A stretch of DNA of 9,209 bases from Galactobacter sp. (GTDB lineage Bacteria > Actinomycetota > Actinomycetes > Actinomycetales > Micrococcaceae): positions 1 to 9,209 of the forward strand of contig NZ_JALAGT010000182.1 of the NCBI RefSeq assembly GCF_022712295.1, read 5' to 3'. Shown piece by piece: positions 1 through 6,308 of the stretch. The stretch's first letter is position 1. The number at the start of each line of letters is the position of its first letter. Both the position numbers and the translations under genes were made by a program. The notes under the pieces are model-generated. The model did not search any database and had not been told where the DNA came from. It saw only the letters and a program-made list of their open reading frames with translations.

Positions 1-17
1 CCCGGAGAGGGACCCAC

Positions 18-23
18 GAAAGG
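18..23 (+). promoter_or_regulatory. Ribosome binding site of the solute-binding protein gene
   Basis: GAAAGG lies 8 bases before the ATG at 32 and supports that start. No convincing promoter is visible in the 17 bases ahead of it, so the gene may be transcribed from upstream transporter genes. Confidence 0.6.
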
Positions 24-31
24 CAGAATCA

Positions 32-1279
32 ATGTCGATTCTCAACAAGAAACCCCTGACCCTGGCCGCGGCCACCGTGGCCATCGGTGCCCTGGCTCTG
101 ACCGGCTGTGCCCGCGGCGGCGGTTCCCGTGACGCCGGCGGGGACAGCCCCGGCATCACGGACAAGACCATCACCCTCGGCGTCACCACCCCCCTGAGCG
201 GCACCACGGCAGGTCCCGGTACCTGCACGGTGGCGGGCCTGAAGGCCTACATGGGCCACGCGAATGCCGAGGGCGGCATCAAGTTCGGGGACGGCAAGAC
301 CCGCAAGGTCAAGATCAAGACCGCGGACGACGCCTACGATCCGCAGAAGGCCTCCTCCAACTACCAGTCCCTCAAGGGCGACGTCTTCGCCATCACCTCC
401 GGTCTCGGTACGCCCACCAACCTGGCCTATCACGAGGCGGCTCAGGCCGATCACGTTCCCCAGGTCCTGGTGATGACCGGTGATCCCACCTTCGATGACC
501 AGAAGAAGAGCCCCTGGTCCCTGGGCGGCGTCCCGATCTACCAGAACGAGGGCGAGGCCCTGGGCAAGGCGCTGGCCGCCTCCGGGAAGAAGCACACCGT
601 AGCCGTCCTGTCCCAGAACGACGACTATGGGAAGGGGTACGTGGAGGGCTTCAAGCAGGGCATCAAGGGCTCCTCCAACATCAAGATCGTGAAGTCACTG
701 ACCTACGAGGCCACCGATACGTCCGTGGACTCCCAGATCACGCAGCTGGCCAACACCAAGGCGGACACGGTCCTCAACGCCATGTCCGTGACGCCGCTGA
801 TGATCTCCAGCCTCAAGCGTGCCCAGAGCATCGGCTGGAAGCCCAGCTGGCTGCTGCCCTCCAACACGTCCAGCCCGGCGTCCATCCTGGCCCCGTCCAA
901 GGCGTCCAACTACCCGGGCGTGTACTCGGTGTCCTTCTCCAAGGCCCCGGCCTCCCCCGAGTTCTCCGGTGACGCCGACGTGAAGACGTTCCTGTCCGAC
1001 CTGAAGGAGTACGCGGACTACAAGGAGTCCCCGGCCTTCCCACACTGCATGTGGAGCTACATCAACGGCGCCACACTGGAGCAGGCCTTCGAGAACATGA
1101 AGGAGCCCACCAGGGATTCCTTCATGGACGCCCTGCGCGACATCAAGGACTTCCAGGCGCCGCTGATGTTGGACGGCACGTCCGTGGACACCACGGTGGA
1201 CGGCCAGCCGTCTGTCTCCTCCGTGGTGGTGCAGAAGTACAACGGCAAGGGTTACGACACGGTCGAGAAGGTGGACTGA
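32..1279 (+). CDS. ABC transporter substrate-binding lipoprotein (LivK/Peripla_BP_6 type)
   Basis: This 415-residue protein is a type I periplasmic-binding-fold receptor for an ABC importer, anchored outside the membrane as a lipoprotein. It opens with a basic start and hydrophobic stretch ending in the lipobox LTGC, so Cys26 is the predicted lipidation site; a Gly/Ser-rich linker follows. The mature part begins with ITLGVTTPLSG (about residues 47-57), typical of the branched-chain amino acid binding family, followed by the AGLKAYMGHANAEGGI region. The ATG has an AAGG Shine-Dalgarno 8 bases upstream. Family members bind Leu/Ile/Val, amides, or aromatic acids. The facing genes for aromatic ring cleavage make an aromatic ligand plausible, but this is inference. 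The matching permease and ATPase genes are absent here and may lie upstream. Family call confident; ligand unknown. Confidence 0.92.
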   Translation: MSILNKKPLTLAAATVAIGALALTGCARGGGSRDAGGDSPGITDKTITLGVTTPLSGTTAGPGTCTVAGLKAYMGHANAEGGIKFGDGKTRKVKIKTADDAYDPQKASSNYQSLKGDVFAITSGLGTPTNLAYHEAAQADHVPQVLVMTGDPTFDDQKKSPWSLGGVPIYQNEGEALGKALAASGKKHTVAVLSQNDDYGKGYVEGFKQGIKGSSNIKIVKSLTYEATDTSVDSQITQLANTKADTVLNAMSVTPLMISSLKRAQSIGWKPSWLLPSNTSSPASILAPSKASNYPGVYSVSFSKAPASPEFSGDADVKTFLSDLKEYADYKESPAFPHCMWSYINGATLEQAFENMKEPTRDSFMDALRDIKDFQAPLMLDGTSVDTTVDGQPSVSSVVVQKYNGKGYDTVEKVD

Positions 1280-1296
1280 CCTCCCGTTTCTCTGCC

Positions 1297-1354
1297 GAGG
1301 CCCGACGACGCGGGGCGCCATTCGTACGAATGGCGCCCCGCGTCGTCGGGCCTC
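1297..1354. terminator. 58-bp perfect palindrome, probable bidirectional terminator
   Basis: The two 29-base arms are exact reverse complements, centred in TTCGTACGAA between 1325 and 1326. The transcript from either strand would fold into a very stable GC-rich hairpin of about 27 pairs with a tiny loop. It starts 18 bases after the stop of the solute-binding protein gene and lies 50 bases from the stop of the convergent dehydrogenase gene, the right place for a shared terminator. No run of T follows on either strand, so it is not a classical intrinsic terminator; long hairpins without a U tract are known in high-GC actinobacteria. Confidence 0.82.
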
Positions 1355-1360
1355 TTGATC

Positions 1361-1375
1361 GGCGCCTGCGGCGCC
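1361..1375. repeat. Small GC hairpin next to the terminator
   Basis: GGCGCC, a three-base TGC spacer, then GGCGCC again. Each half is itself palindromic and the two can pair as a 6-bp stem. It sits 6 bases beyond the 58-bp palindrome and 28 bases before the dehydrogenase stop codon, so it could be an accessory terminator element for the minus-strand transcript. In GC-rich DNA such a short repeat could also be chance. Confidence 0.4.
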
Positions 1376-1403
1376 ACTGCTGTGCTGGCGCGCCGCGTCC
1401 GCG

Positions 1404-2351
1404 CTAGGACACGGTATTGGCCGGCTCGCGGCCGGTGAGGACGTCGACGACGCTGCGCGCGGCCTGGTCCGCCAGCGAGGCGATGGACTCGTCCGAATAG
1501 AAGGCGACATGCGGAGTGACGATGGTGCGCGGATGCTCCAACACCGCGTGGCCGGCTGCGGATTCGGCATCGTCCACCATGTCCAGGCCCGCGCCGGCGA
1601 TGGGCCCGTCGTTCAGGGCCTGGGCGAGAGCGGCCGTGTCCACGATCGGTCCACGGGCGGTGTTGATGAGGAACGATCCGGGGCGCATCGCGGCCAGGAA
1701 TTCATGATTCACCAGGTGCCTCGTGCCGTCGGTCAGAGGTAGGTGGAGCGAGACGTAGTCTGCCTCGGCCAGGAGCCGGGGCAACGGCACAGAGCCGTCC
1801 CTACCCGAGGGATGATGCATCAGGACGCTCATGCCCAAGGCCGTGGCACGCTGTTCCACGGCCCGGCCGATCCTACCTCCGCCGATCAGGCCGAGGGTGC
1901 GGCCACTGATCCGCCGGGTCCCCAGCCCGGTGTCCAGCGCCGAGCCACCGCCCCGGCTTGCCCGGTCGTAGCTCGTGACGCCGCGCTCCAGGGCGAAGAT
2001 CAGCGCAAGCGCGTGTTCAGCGACCTCGTCCACGCAGTACACCGGTACATAGGTCACGGGGATTCCTCGGGCCGTGGCAGCCCCGACATCGATGTTGTCG
2101 ACTCCGGTTCCGTAACGCGCGATCACGCGCAGGCCCGTGCCGGCCGCTTCGATGACGCGCTCGGACACGTTCGCGAAACACGTGATGATGGCATCGGCAC
2201 CGCGTGCCGCCTCGATCAACGACTCCTCGTCAGCTGCGGGCGCCTCCACGACATCGGCATCGAGCTCGGCAAGGATGCCACGCTCCACGCCGGTGTCCGG
2301 CCAGGTGTGGTCGGTGATCAGGACTTTCGGCCTCGGCTTCGTCATGAACAC
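1404..2351 (-). CDS. D-isomer-specific 2-hydroxyacid dehydrogenase, CtBP-like subfamily
   Basis: This 315-residue protein is an NAD(P)-dependent dehydrogenase of the D-2-hydroxyacid family (phosphoglycerate dehydrogenase/C-terminal-binding-protein group), which interconverts 2-oxo acids and D-2-hydroxy acids. Seen in the sequence: substrate loop RYGTGVDNID (79-88), Rossmann motif GGGRIG (157-162), catalytic Arg233 in NTARGPIVD, Glu263, and His281 in VTPHVAFYS. Length is normal for the family. The GTG at 2351 has AGGA 5 bases upstream; the ATG at 2345 is an alternative start with longer spacing. It is the last gene of the metF-purU operon, 30 bases after purU. Substrate is not predictable; a 2-hydroxy/2-oxo acid from aromatic ring cleavage or one-carbon metabolism would fit the context, as inference only. 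Confidence 0.88.
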   Translation of the reverse strand: MFMTKPRPKVLITDHTWPDTGVERGILAELDADVVEAPAADEESLIEAARGADAIITCFANVSERVIEAAGTGLRVIARYGTGVDNIDVGAATARGIPVTYVPVYCVDEVAEHALALIFALERGVTSYDRASRGGGSALDTGLGTRRISGRTLGLIGGGRIGRAVEQRATALGMSVLMHHPSGRDGSVPLPRLLAEADYVSLHLPLTDGTRHLVNHEFLAAMRPGSFLINTARGPIVDTAALAQALNDGPIAGAGLDMVDDAESAAGHAVLEHPRTIVTPHVAFYSDESIASLADQAARSVVDVLTGREPANTVS

Positions 2352-2381
2352 GATTGTCCTACGTCAAAGGACCGCCACAGA

Positions 2382-3260
2382 TCAGTTGAAGACGATGGTG
2401 TGGTTGCCGTCGCGGATCACGCGGTCCTCGGCGTGCCATGTCACGGCGCGAGAGAGAACTTCGCGTTCGACGTAGGCTCCGCGGGCCTGCATGTCGTTGG
2501 CGGTCATGGAGTGGTCCACGCGGGCCACGTCCTGCTCGATGATGGGTCCCTCATCCAGGTCAGCCGTCACGTAATGAGCAGTGGCACCGATCAACTTCAC
2601 GCCACGTTCCTTGGCCTTGCGGTAGGGGCCCGCGCCGATGAAGGCAGGAAGGAACGAGTGATGGATGTTGATGACGGGCACACCCACACGGTCCAGGAAG
2701 TCGTCGGAGAGCACCTGCATGTAGCGGGCCAGCACCACGAAATCCACGTTGCCCTTCAACAGTTCAATGATCTTGTCTTCGGACTCCTTCTTGTCCGGAC
2801 CGGCCACGGACGGGACGTGGAAGAAGGGGATGTTGAAGGAACGCACATCGTCCACCACGTCCGTGTGGTTGGAGATGACCATGGGCACCGTCGCGGGAAG
2901 CTCGTTGCGGCGATGGCGCCACAACAAATCCAGGAGGCAGTGATCCGACTTGGACGCCAGGATCGCCATACGCTTGGGCACATTGGCGTTCGTCAGGCGG
3001 AACTTCATCCCGAGTGGTTCCAGGAACCTCCTCAGCGATGCCTCGATGTCAGGGATGGCTGCGGCCAGGTCGCGACGGTGGAACACCACCCGCTGGTAGA
3101 AGCTCCCCTCCTGCGGATCGGTGGTGTACTGATCCAGGCTGACGATGTTGCCTCCGGCCTCGGTGATCAGGTTGGTGATACCTGCCACCAGTCCGGGCTG
3201 GTCCGGACCGGACACGATCAACGTCCCGTGGTTCTTCCTGGCGTACTGGGTCTCACTCAT
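2382..3260 (-). CDS. purU: Formyltetrahydrofolate deformylase PurU
   Basis: This 292-residue enzyme hydrolyses 10-formyltetrahydrofolate to formate and tetrahydrofolate in the cytoplasm. The N-terminal ACT domain (about residues 12-85) begins LIVSGPDQPGLVAGITN. The formyltransferase-fold domain (about 97-292) carries the hallmarks MAILASKSDHCLLDLL, Asn131 in VISNHTD, the NIHHSFLPAF motif with His200/His201, and HYVTADLDEGPIIEQD with Asp236. It is full length and looks intact. The ATG has AGAGGA 7 bases upstream. It lies 47 bases after the metF-like gene and 30 bases before the dehydrogenase, all on one strand, so the three probably share a transcript. In E. coli PurU balances folate pools; in methyl-group-using actinobacteria and Proteobacteria, purU copies beside demethylation genes regenerate tetrahydrofolate and release formate. 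The latter role is inferred here from the metF neighbour. Confidence 0.95.
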   Translation of the reverse strand: MSETQYARKNHGTLIVSGPDQPGLVAGITNLITEAGGNIVSLDQYTTDPQEGSFYQRVVFHRRDLAAAIPDIEASLRRFLEPLGMKFRLTNANVPKRMAILASKSDHCLLDLLWRHRRNELPATVPMVISNHTDVVDDVRSFNIPFFHVPSVAGPDKKESEDKIIELLKGNVDFVVLARYMQVLSDDFLDRVGVPVINIHHSFLPAFIGAGPYRKAKERGVKLIGATAHYVTADLDEGPIIEQDVARVDHSMTANDMQARGAYVEREVLSRAVTWHAEDRVIRDGNHTIVFN

Positions 3261-3307
3261 TGCGGGGTCCTCTTGTCCTCTCCTGTGGAGTCAATCTGAA
3301 AACCGGT

Positions 3308-4159
3308 TCAGGCACCGGTGATGAACTTGTTGGCCCATTCAGCCGTGGCCTTCATGCCGCCGAATGTGTAGAAGTGGGTTCCCACCTCACCCGAGCGTGG
3401 ATCCTTCTGCAGCAATTCTGACAGGGCGTTGACGAACTTGTCGGGTCCTGCGGTTCCCATCAGGTTGGTCAGGGAGAAGCCGTACTTCTTCACGATGCCG
3501 GCGGATGAACCCACGCCGAAACGTCGGGCGTAGTTGAGGAGCCGCTTGATGCCGGCCGGGCCGGGCGTGCCGATGCGGATCGGGGCCTCGACGCCGTGGG
3601 AGCGCACGTCGGCCACCCAGGCGGCGACGCGCTCCGCGTCGAACGCGAACTGGGTCAGGACCACCTGGCCCAAGCCCTGCTCGGCGAGCGCCTTGGTCTT
3701 CTCCTCCAGGTGGTACCAGAGGTCCTCCTCGCTGATGACCGGGGTCCCCTCCGGGTAGCCGGCCACGGAGACCTCCTTGACGCCGTACTCGGAGAACACT
3801 CCGGAGCGGATGAGGGACAGCGAGTCCTCGTATGGTCCCTCCGGCGTCGCCGGGTCGCCGCCCACGGCGAAGACGTGCTCGGTGGCTCCGACCTCCTGCA
3901 AAGCGGCCAAGAATTCGCGCAGTTGTGCCTCGGAGGCAATGCGCCGGGCCGAGATGTGAGGCACCGGCGTGAAGCCGAGTTCCTTCACGGCCTTCGCCGC
4001 GTTCACTCGCATGGCCAGGTCCTCGTTGCCGAGGAATGTGACGTTGATCTTGGTGCCTGCGGGGATGGCGGGCGCGGCCTCGCGCAGAGCGTCGACGTCC
4101 TTCCCTGTCATCTCCAGGGAGAAGTTCTGGATCAGGTTGAGTGCGGCGGGCGTGGGCAT
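3308..4159 (-). CDS. Methylenetetrahydrofolate reductase family protein (atypical, MetF-like)
   Basis: This 283-residue flavoprotein-type TIM barrel belongs to the methylenetetrahydrofolate reductase family, which interconverts 5,10-methylene- and 5-methyl-tetrahydrofolate using FAD. Family landmarks are visible: FSLEMTG with Glu16 where MetF has its catalytic Glu, PHISARR (67-73), VFAVGGDPATPEGPY with Asp102 in the flavin/folate site, AGYPEGTPV (133-141), LTQFAFD (168-174) and THFYTFGG (261-268). The start is divergent from the usual SFEFFPP form, which marks it as a catabolic-type paralogue rather than the housekeeping methionine-pathway enzyme. The ATG has GAGGA 6 bases upstream. It heads the operon with purU, which suggests running in the oxidative direction, methyl-THF to methylene-THF, as for metF next to the lignin demethylase genes of Sphingobium SYK-6. 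No demethylase gene is visible in the window. Confidence 0.88.
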   Translation of the reverse strand: MPTPAALNLIQNFSLEMTGKDVDALREAAPAIPAGTKINVTFLGNEDLAMRVNAAKAVKELGFTPVPHISARRIASEAQLREFLAALQEVGATEHVFAVGGDPATPEGPYEDSLSLIRSGVFSEYGVKEVSVAGYPEGTPVISEEDLWYHLEEKTKALAEQGLGQVVLTQFAFDAERVAAWVADVRSHGVEAPIRIGTPGPAGIKRLLNYARRFGVGSSAGIVKKYGFSLTNLMGTAGPDKFVNALSELLQKDPRSGEVGTHFYTFGGMKATAEWANKFITGA

Positions 4160-4195
4160 GGTGCGTCCTCGAATCGACCAAAGGGGAAAGGGCTT

Positions 4196-4205
4196 GGCTC
4201 GAGCC
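4196..4205. repeat. 10-bp palindrome upstream of metF-like gene
   Basis: GGCTCGAGCC is a perfect palindrome 36 bases upstream of the metF-like ATG on the minus strand. It is a possible regulator site or leader element for that operon; short GC palindromes are frequent in such DNA, so function is uncertain. Confidence 0.3.
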
Positions 4206-4236
4206 TAAGGCCCGCCCAGTACCGAGGGATGCGACA

Positions 4237-4261
4237 AATGACCTAGCGCGGGGCAGTCATT
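4237..4261. promoter_or_regulatory. Inverted repeat, candidate operator in the divergent region
   Basis: AATGAC and GTCATT form exact 6-bp arms separated by 13 bases, so the half-site centres are 19 bases apart, close to two helical turns. It lies near the middle of the divergent gap, is relatively AT-rich in its arms compared with its surroundings, and could bind a dimeric regulator controlling both operons. The regulator is not identified; the response regulator of this window is one candidate. Confidence 0.4.
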
Positions 4262-4291
4262 GGGCCGATGCTCGCCCCGCCCGCAGCCCCA

Positions 4292-4297
4292 TAGATT
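4292..4297 (+). promoter_or_regulatory. Possible -10 box for the ligA operon
   Basis: TAGATT resembles a TANNNT -10 element and is the most AT-rich hexamer upstream of ligA, 69 bases before its ATG. The hexamer 17 bases upstream (TGCTCG) is a poor -35 match, so if real the promoter would need an activator. Weak evidence. Confidence 0.25.
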
Positions 4298-4329
4298 CAA
4301 GGGAAACACCACATCCTGCGGCGCTGACC

Positions 4330-4339
4330 CTCCGCGGAG
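4330..4339. repeat. 10-bp palindrome in the ligA leader
   Basis: CTCCGCGGAG is a perfect palindrome 14 bases ahead of the AAAGGAGG ribosome binding site of ligA. It may be a regulator site or a small leader hairpin; the short length makes chance possible. Confidence 0.3.
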
Positions 4340-4353
4340 AACAGACACCGAAG

Positions 4354-4361
4354 AAAGGAGG
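4354..4361 (+). promoter_or_regulatory. Strong ribosome binding site of ligA
   Basis: AAAGGAGG, close to a full anti-Shine-Dalgarno match, ends 5 bases before the ATG at 4367. It indicates a highly translated first gene of the operon and fixes the ligA start. Confidence 0.85.
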
Positions 4362-4366
4362 CCGGC

Positions 4367-4723
4367 ATGTCGAATTACACCCCTCGCGTGGAGGGCGCCT
4401 ACATCTACGACACGGAGACCAGCCGCATTGGCCGTGGCCTGAACAAGATGCTCTATTCCCTCAAGGACCCGGCGAACCGCGAGGCCTTCTCGAAGGACGA
4501 GGCGGCCTACATCGACCGCTACCCGCTCACCCCGGAGCAGCGTCAGGCCGTGTTGGACCGTGACTGGAAGAAGCTCACCGACTCCGGCGCCACCATCTTC
4601 TACACGCTCAAGCTCGCCATCATCGACGGCTTGTCGGTCCAGGATCTGGGCGGCATCTACACGGGTATGACCACCGAGGAATTCAAGGCAGAACTGGCAG
4701 CAGGAGGACGGAAGTTTGGCTGA
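4367..4723 (+). CDS. ligA: Protocatechuate 4,5-dioxygenase alpha subunit (LigA family)
   Basis: This 118-residue protein is the small helical subunit of a class III (LigAB-type) extradiol dioxygenase. In SYK-6 LigAB the alpha chain packs over the beta-chain active site and helps bind the substrate carboxylate. Seen in the sequence: the family pattern NKMLYSLKDPANREAFSKDE (about residues 26-45), YIDRYPLTPEQRQAVLDRDW (46-65), and a C-terminal helix region around IDGLSVQDLGGIYTGMTTEEF. It is slightly shorter than the roughly 139-residue SYK-6 LigA. It is the first gene of the catabolic operon behind a perfect ribosome binding site, and overlaps the beta-subunit gene by 8 bases, as expected for subunits made in equal amounts. 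Substrate could be protocatechuate, gallate or a related catecholic acid. Confidence 0.93.
   Translation: MSNYTPRVEGAYIYDTETSRIGRGLNKMLYSLKDPANREAFSKDEAAYIDRYPLTPEQRQAVLDRDWKKLTDSGATIFYTLKLAIIDGLSVQDLGGIYTGMTTEEFKAELAAGGRKFG
4702..4707 (+). promoter_or_regulatory. Ribosome binding site that fixes the TTG start of ligB
   Basis: AGGAGG lies inside the end of ligA, 8 bases before TTG at 4716. The TTG-initiated product begins MAEIIWGLATSHVPS, matching the usual N-terminus of the family, so the rare start codon is well supported. Confidence 0.85.
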
Positions 4724-5591
4724 GATCATCTGGGGTCTTGCGACCTCCCACGTGCCTTCGATCGGCGCGGCCATGGACCGCGAGTTGACCGCGACCGACC
4801 AGTGGAAGGGCCTCTTCGAGGGCTACGCCCCGGCCCGCGCTTGGATGGCGGAGCACAAGCCCGACGTAGCAATCGTGGTCTACAACGACCATGCCAACGC
4901 CCTGGGCTTCGACATGGTCCCCACCTTCGGCATCGGCACCGCTGACCACTACGACGTGGCGGACGAGGGCTTCGGCCCCCGCCAGGTCCCCGACGTCATC
5001 GGTGACGCCGAGCTCTCCGAGCACCTGCTGGTGAGCCTCGTGGACGACGGCTTCGACCTGACCGTGATGCAGGAACTGGACGTTGACCACGGCCTCACCG
5101 TGCCGCTGTCCGTCTACACCCCGGATCCGGGGGATGCATGGCCGTGCAAGGTCATCCCGTTCGTGGTCAACGTTCTGCAGTTCCCGCAGCCCACCGCGAA
5201 ACGCTGCCTGCAGTTGGGAGTCGCCCTCGGCAAGGCCATCCGTTCCTACCCCAAGGACATCAAGGTGGCGGTCTTCGGCACCGGCGGCATGTCCCATCAG
5301 CTGGCCGGCGCGCGTGCGGGCCTGATCAACGAGGAGTTCGACCGCGAGTTCCTCGAGAAGATCGAGACGGATCCCGAGGCCCTGGCCAACATCTCCCGTG
5401 GCGAATACGTGGAGAAGGCCGGCGCCGAGGGTATCGAGATGATCATGTGGCTCATCATGCGCGGCGCTCTCGGCGACGATATTCGCCGGATTCACGACAC
5501 CTACTTCGTCCCGGCGTCCAACACGGCTGCGGCGCTGGCACTCTTCGAGCCCACCGACGAGCCCCATCCGGCGCTGGAGACGGTCTCGTGA
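4716..5591 (+). CDS. ligB: Protocatechuate 4,5-dioxygenase beta (catalytic) subunit (LigB family)
   Basis: This 291-residue protein is the Fe(II)-binding catalytic subunit of the class III extradiol dioxygenase; it inserts O2 beside the two ring hydroxyls and opens the ring to a muconate semialdehyde. Key residues seen: His12 in LATSHVPS and His59 in VYNDHANA (iron ligands His12 and His61 in SYK-6 LigB), a carboxylate in AEGIEMIMW (Glu238 or Glu241, the counterpart of Glu242), His125 in VDHGLTVPLS, and His194 in GTGGMSHQL, the counterpart of the catalytic His195. All essential positions are present. It starts at TTG overlapping ligA and its stop overlaps the GTG of the next gene, so translation is coupled. 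Protocatechuate is the default substrate; gallate, 3-O-methylgallate or another catecholic acid cannot be excluded. Confidence 0.93.
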   Translation: MAEIIWGLATSHVPSIGAAMDRELTATDQWKGLFEGYAPARAWMAEHKPDVAIVVYNDHANALGFDMVPTFGIGTADHYDVADEGFGPRQVPDVIGDAELSEHLLVSLVDDGFDLTVMQELDVDHGLTVPLSVYTPDPGDAWPCKVIPFVVNVLQFPQPTAKRCLQLGVALGKAIRSYPKDIKVAVFGTGGMSHQLAGARAGLINEEFDREFLEKIETDPEALANISRGEYVEKAGAEGIEMIMWLIMRGALGDDIRRIHDTYFVPASNTAAALALFEPTDEPHPALETVS

Positions 5592-6298
5592 CCACGTTCG
5601 TCCTGATCCACGGCGCCTGGCACGGCGGCTGGTGCTGGGATCGTGTGGCCCCGCTGCTGCGTGCGGCGGGCCACGACGTCCTGACCCCGACCCTGACTGG
5701 CGTCTCCGACCGGGCCCATCTGCTCAGCCCCCAGGTGGGCCTGGACACCCACATCCAGGACGCGGTCTCCCTCGTCGAGGCTCACGATCTGGATGATGTG
5801 ACCCTGGTGGGCCACAGCTATGGCGGCCAGGTCATCACCGGCGTGGCGGACAGGATCCCGGCCAGGATCTCCAAGCGCATCCACCTGGACGGCTTCATCG
5901 GTGACGGACGCTCGGCCTGGGCCCTGCAGCCGGAGGAGATCGCCCACCACTACGAGACCTCGGTCCACGAGTCAGGATTCGGCTGGCTGATCCCGCCACG
6001 CTCGCTGGCCAAGCTGGGCGTCACGGATCAGGCGGACATCGACTGGCTCACCCCGCGGCTGACCCCGCACCCGTGGAAGGCGTGGACCGACGAGCTCCCG
6101 CTCACCGGCGCCGTCAACGACGTCACCCCCGCCTACGTGGGCTGCGTGGGCTGGATGGCGGTCTTCCAGCCCTTCCTCGAGGCCGCCAAGGAGGACGGCT
6201 GGGATACCGTCGAATTGCAGACGGGTCACGAGGCCATGGTCACCGCACCGCGGGAGTTGGCCGACGCCCTCCTGGGCCTGGTGGACACGAAAGAGTAG
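5588..6298 (+). CDS. Alpha/beta-fold hydrolase (hydroxynitrile lyase/esterase-like family)
   Basis: This 236-residue cytoplasmic protein is an alpha/beta hydrolase of the small group related to plant esterases and hydroxynitrile lyases. Seen: the oxyanion-hole motif LIHGAWHGGWCW (6-17), nucleophile Ser77 in VGHSYGG, and His214 in TGHEAMVTAP. The acid usually found on the strand before the histidine is not evident: the stretch AYVGCVGWMAVFQP (about 182-195) has no Asp. Asp101 in HLDGFIGDG, after the preceding strand, is a possible substitute. GTG at 5588 overlaps the ligB stop (GTGA) and has GGAGA 7 bases upstream. In the operon it would hydrolyse a lactone, ester or carbon-carbon bond in the ring-cleavage product; this is inference. 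The classical pathway uses the amidohydrolase LigI at the lactone step, which is absent here. Confidence 0.85.
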   Translation: MTTFVLIHGAWHGGWCWDRVAPLLRAAGHDVLTPTLTGVSDRAHLLSPQVGLDTHIQDAVSLVEAHDLDDVTLVGHSYGGQVITGVADRIPARISKRIHLDGFIGDGRSAWALQPEEIAHHYETSVHESGFGWLIPPRSLAKLGVTDQADIDWLTPRLTPHPWKAWTDELPLTGAVNDVTPAYVGCVGWMAVFQPFLEAAKEDGWDTVELQTGHEAMVTAPRELADALLGLVDTKE

Positions 6299-6308
6299 AG
6301 GAGCACCC

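Larger units (their letters stand above)
4160..4366. promoter_or_regulatory. Divergent control region between metF-like and ligA genes
   Basis: These 207 bases separate two oppositely transcribed operons and must hold both promoters. No strong sigma-70-type pair of boxes is visible for either direction, which suits activator-dependent promoters. The region holds several dyads: GGCTCGAGCC at 4196-4205, the AATGAC/GTCATT pair at 4237-4261, a GCGGGGC/GCCCCGC pair at 4248-4280, and CTCCGCGGAG at 4330-4339. No open reading frame with coding character is seen in it. Confidence 0.7.

Noticed and set aside
695..1570. 291-codon open frame on the - strand through the solute-binding protein gene and terminator
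   Set aside because: It crosses the 58-bp palindrome and is antisense to a well-supported gene; composition is that of a shadow frame.
1743..3299. 518-codon open frame on the + strand across the dehydrogenase and purU genes
   Set aside because: It is antisense to two clearly recognised genes, has low-complexity His/Arg/Gly-rich composition and no family motif; long antisense frames are expected in high-GC coding DNA.
4683..5567. 294-codon open frame on the - strand opposite ligB
   Set aside because: Antisense to ligB, which has all its catalytic residues; no motif in the shadow product.
4367..5591. Fused gallate-dioxygenase (DesB/GalA-type) reading of ligAB
   Set aside because: The two subunits are in different frames with a clear ligA stop and an internal ribosome binding site, so they are separate proteins; this is not a frameshifted fusion.
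5138..6298. Longer 386-codon form of the alpha/beta hydrolase
   Set aside because: The extra 150 residues overlap ligB in another frame and are Arg/Gly/His-rich; the GTG at 5588 with GGAGA upstream gives a normal family N-terminus.
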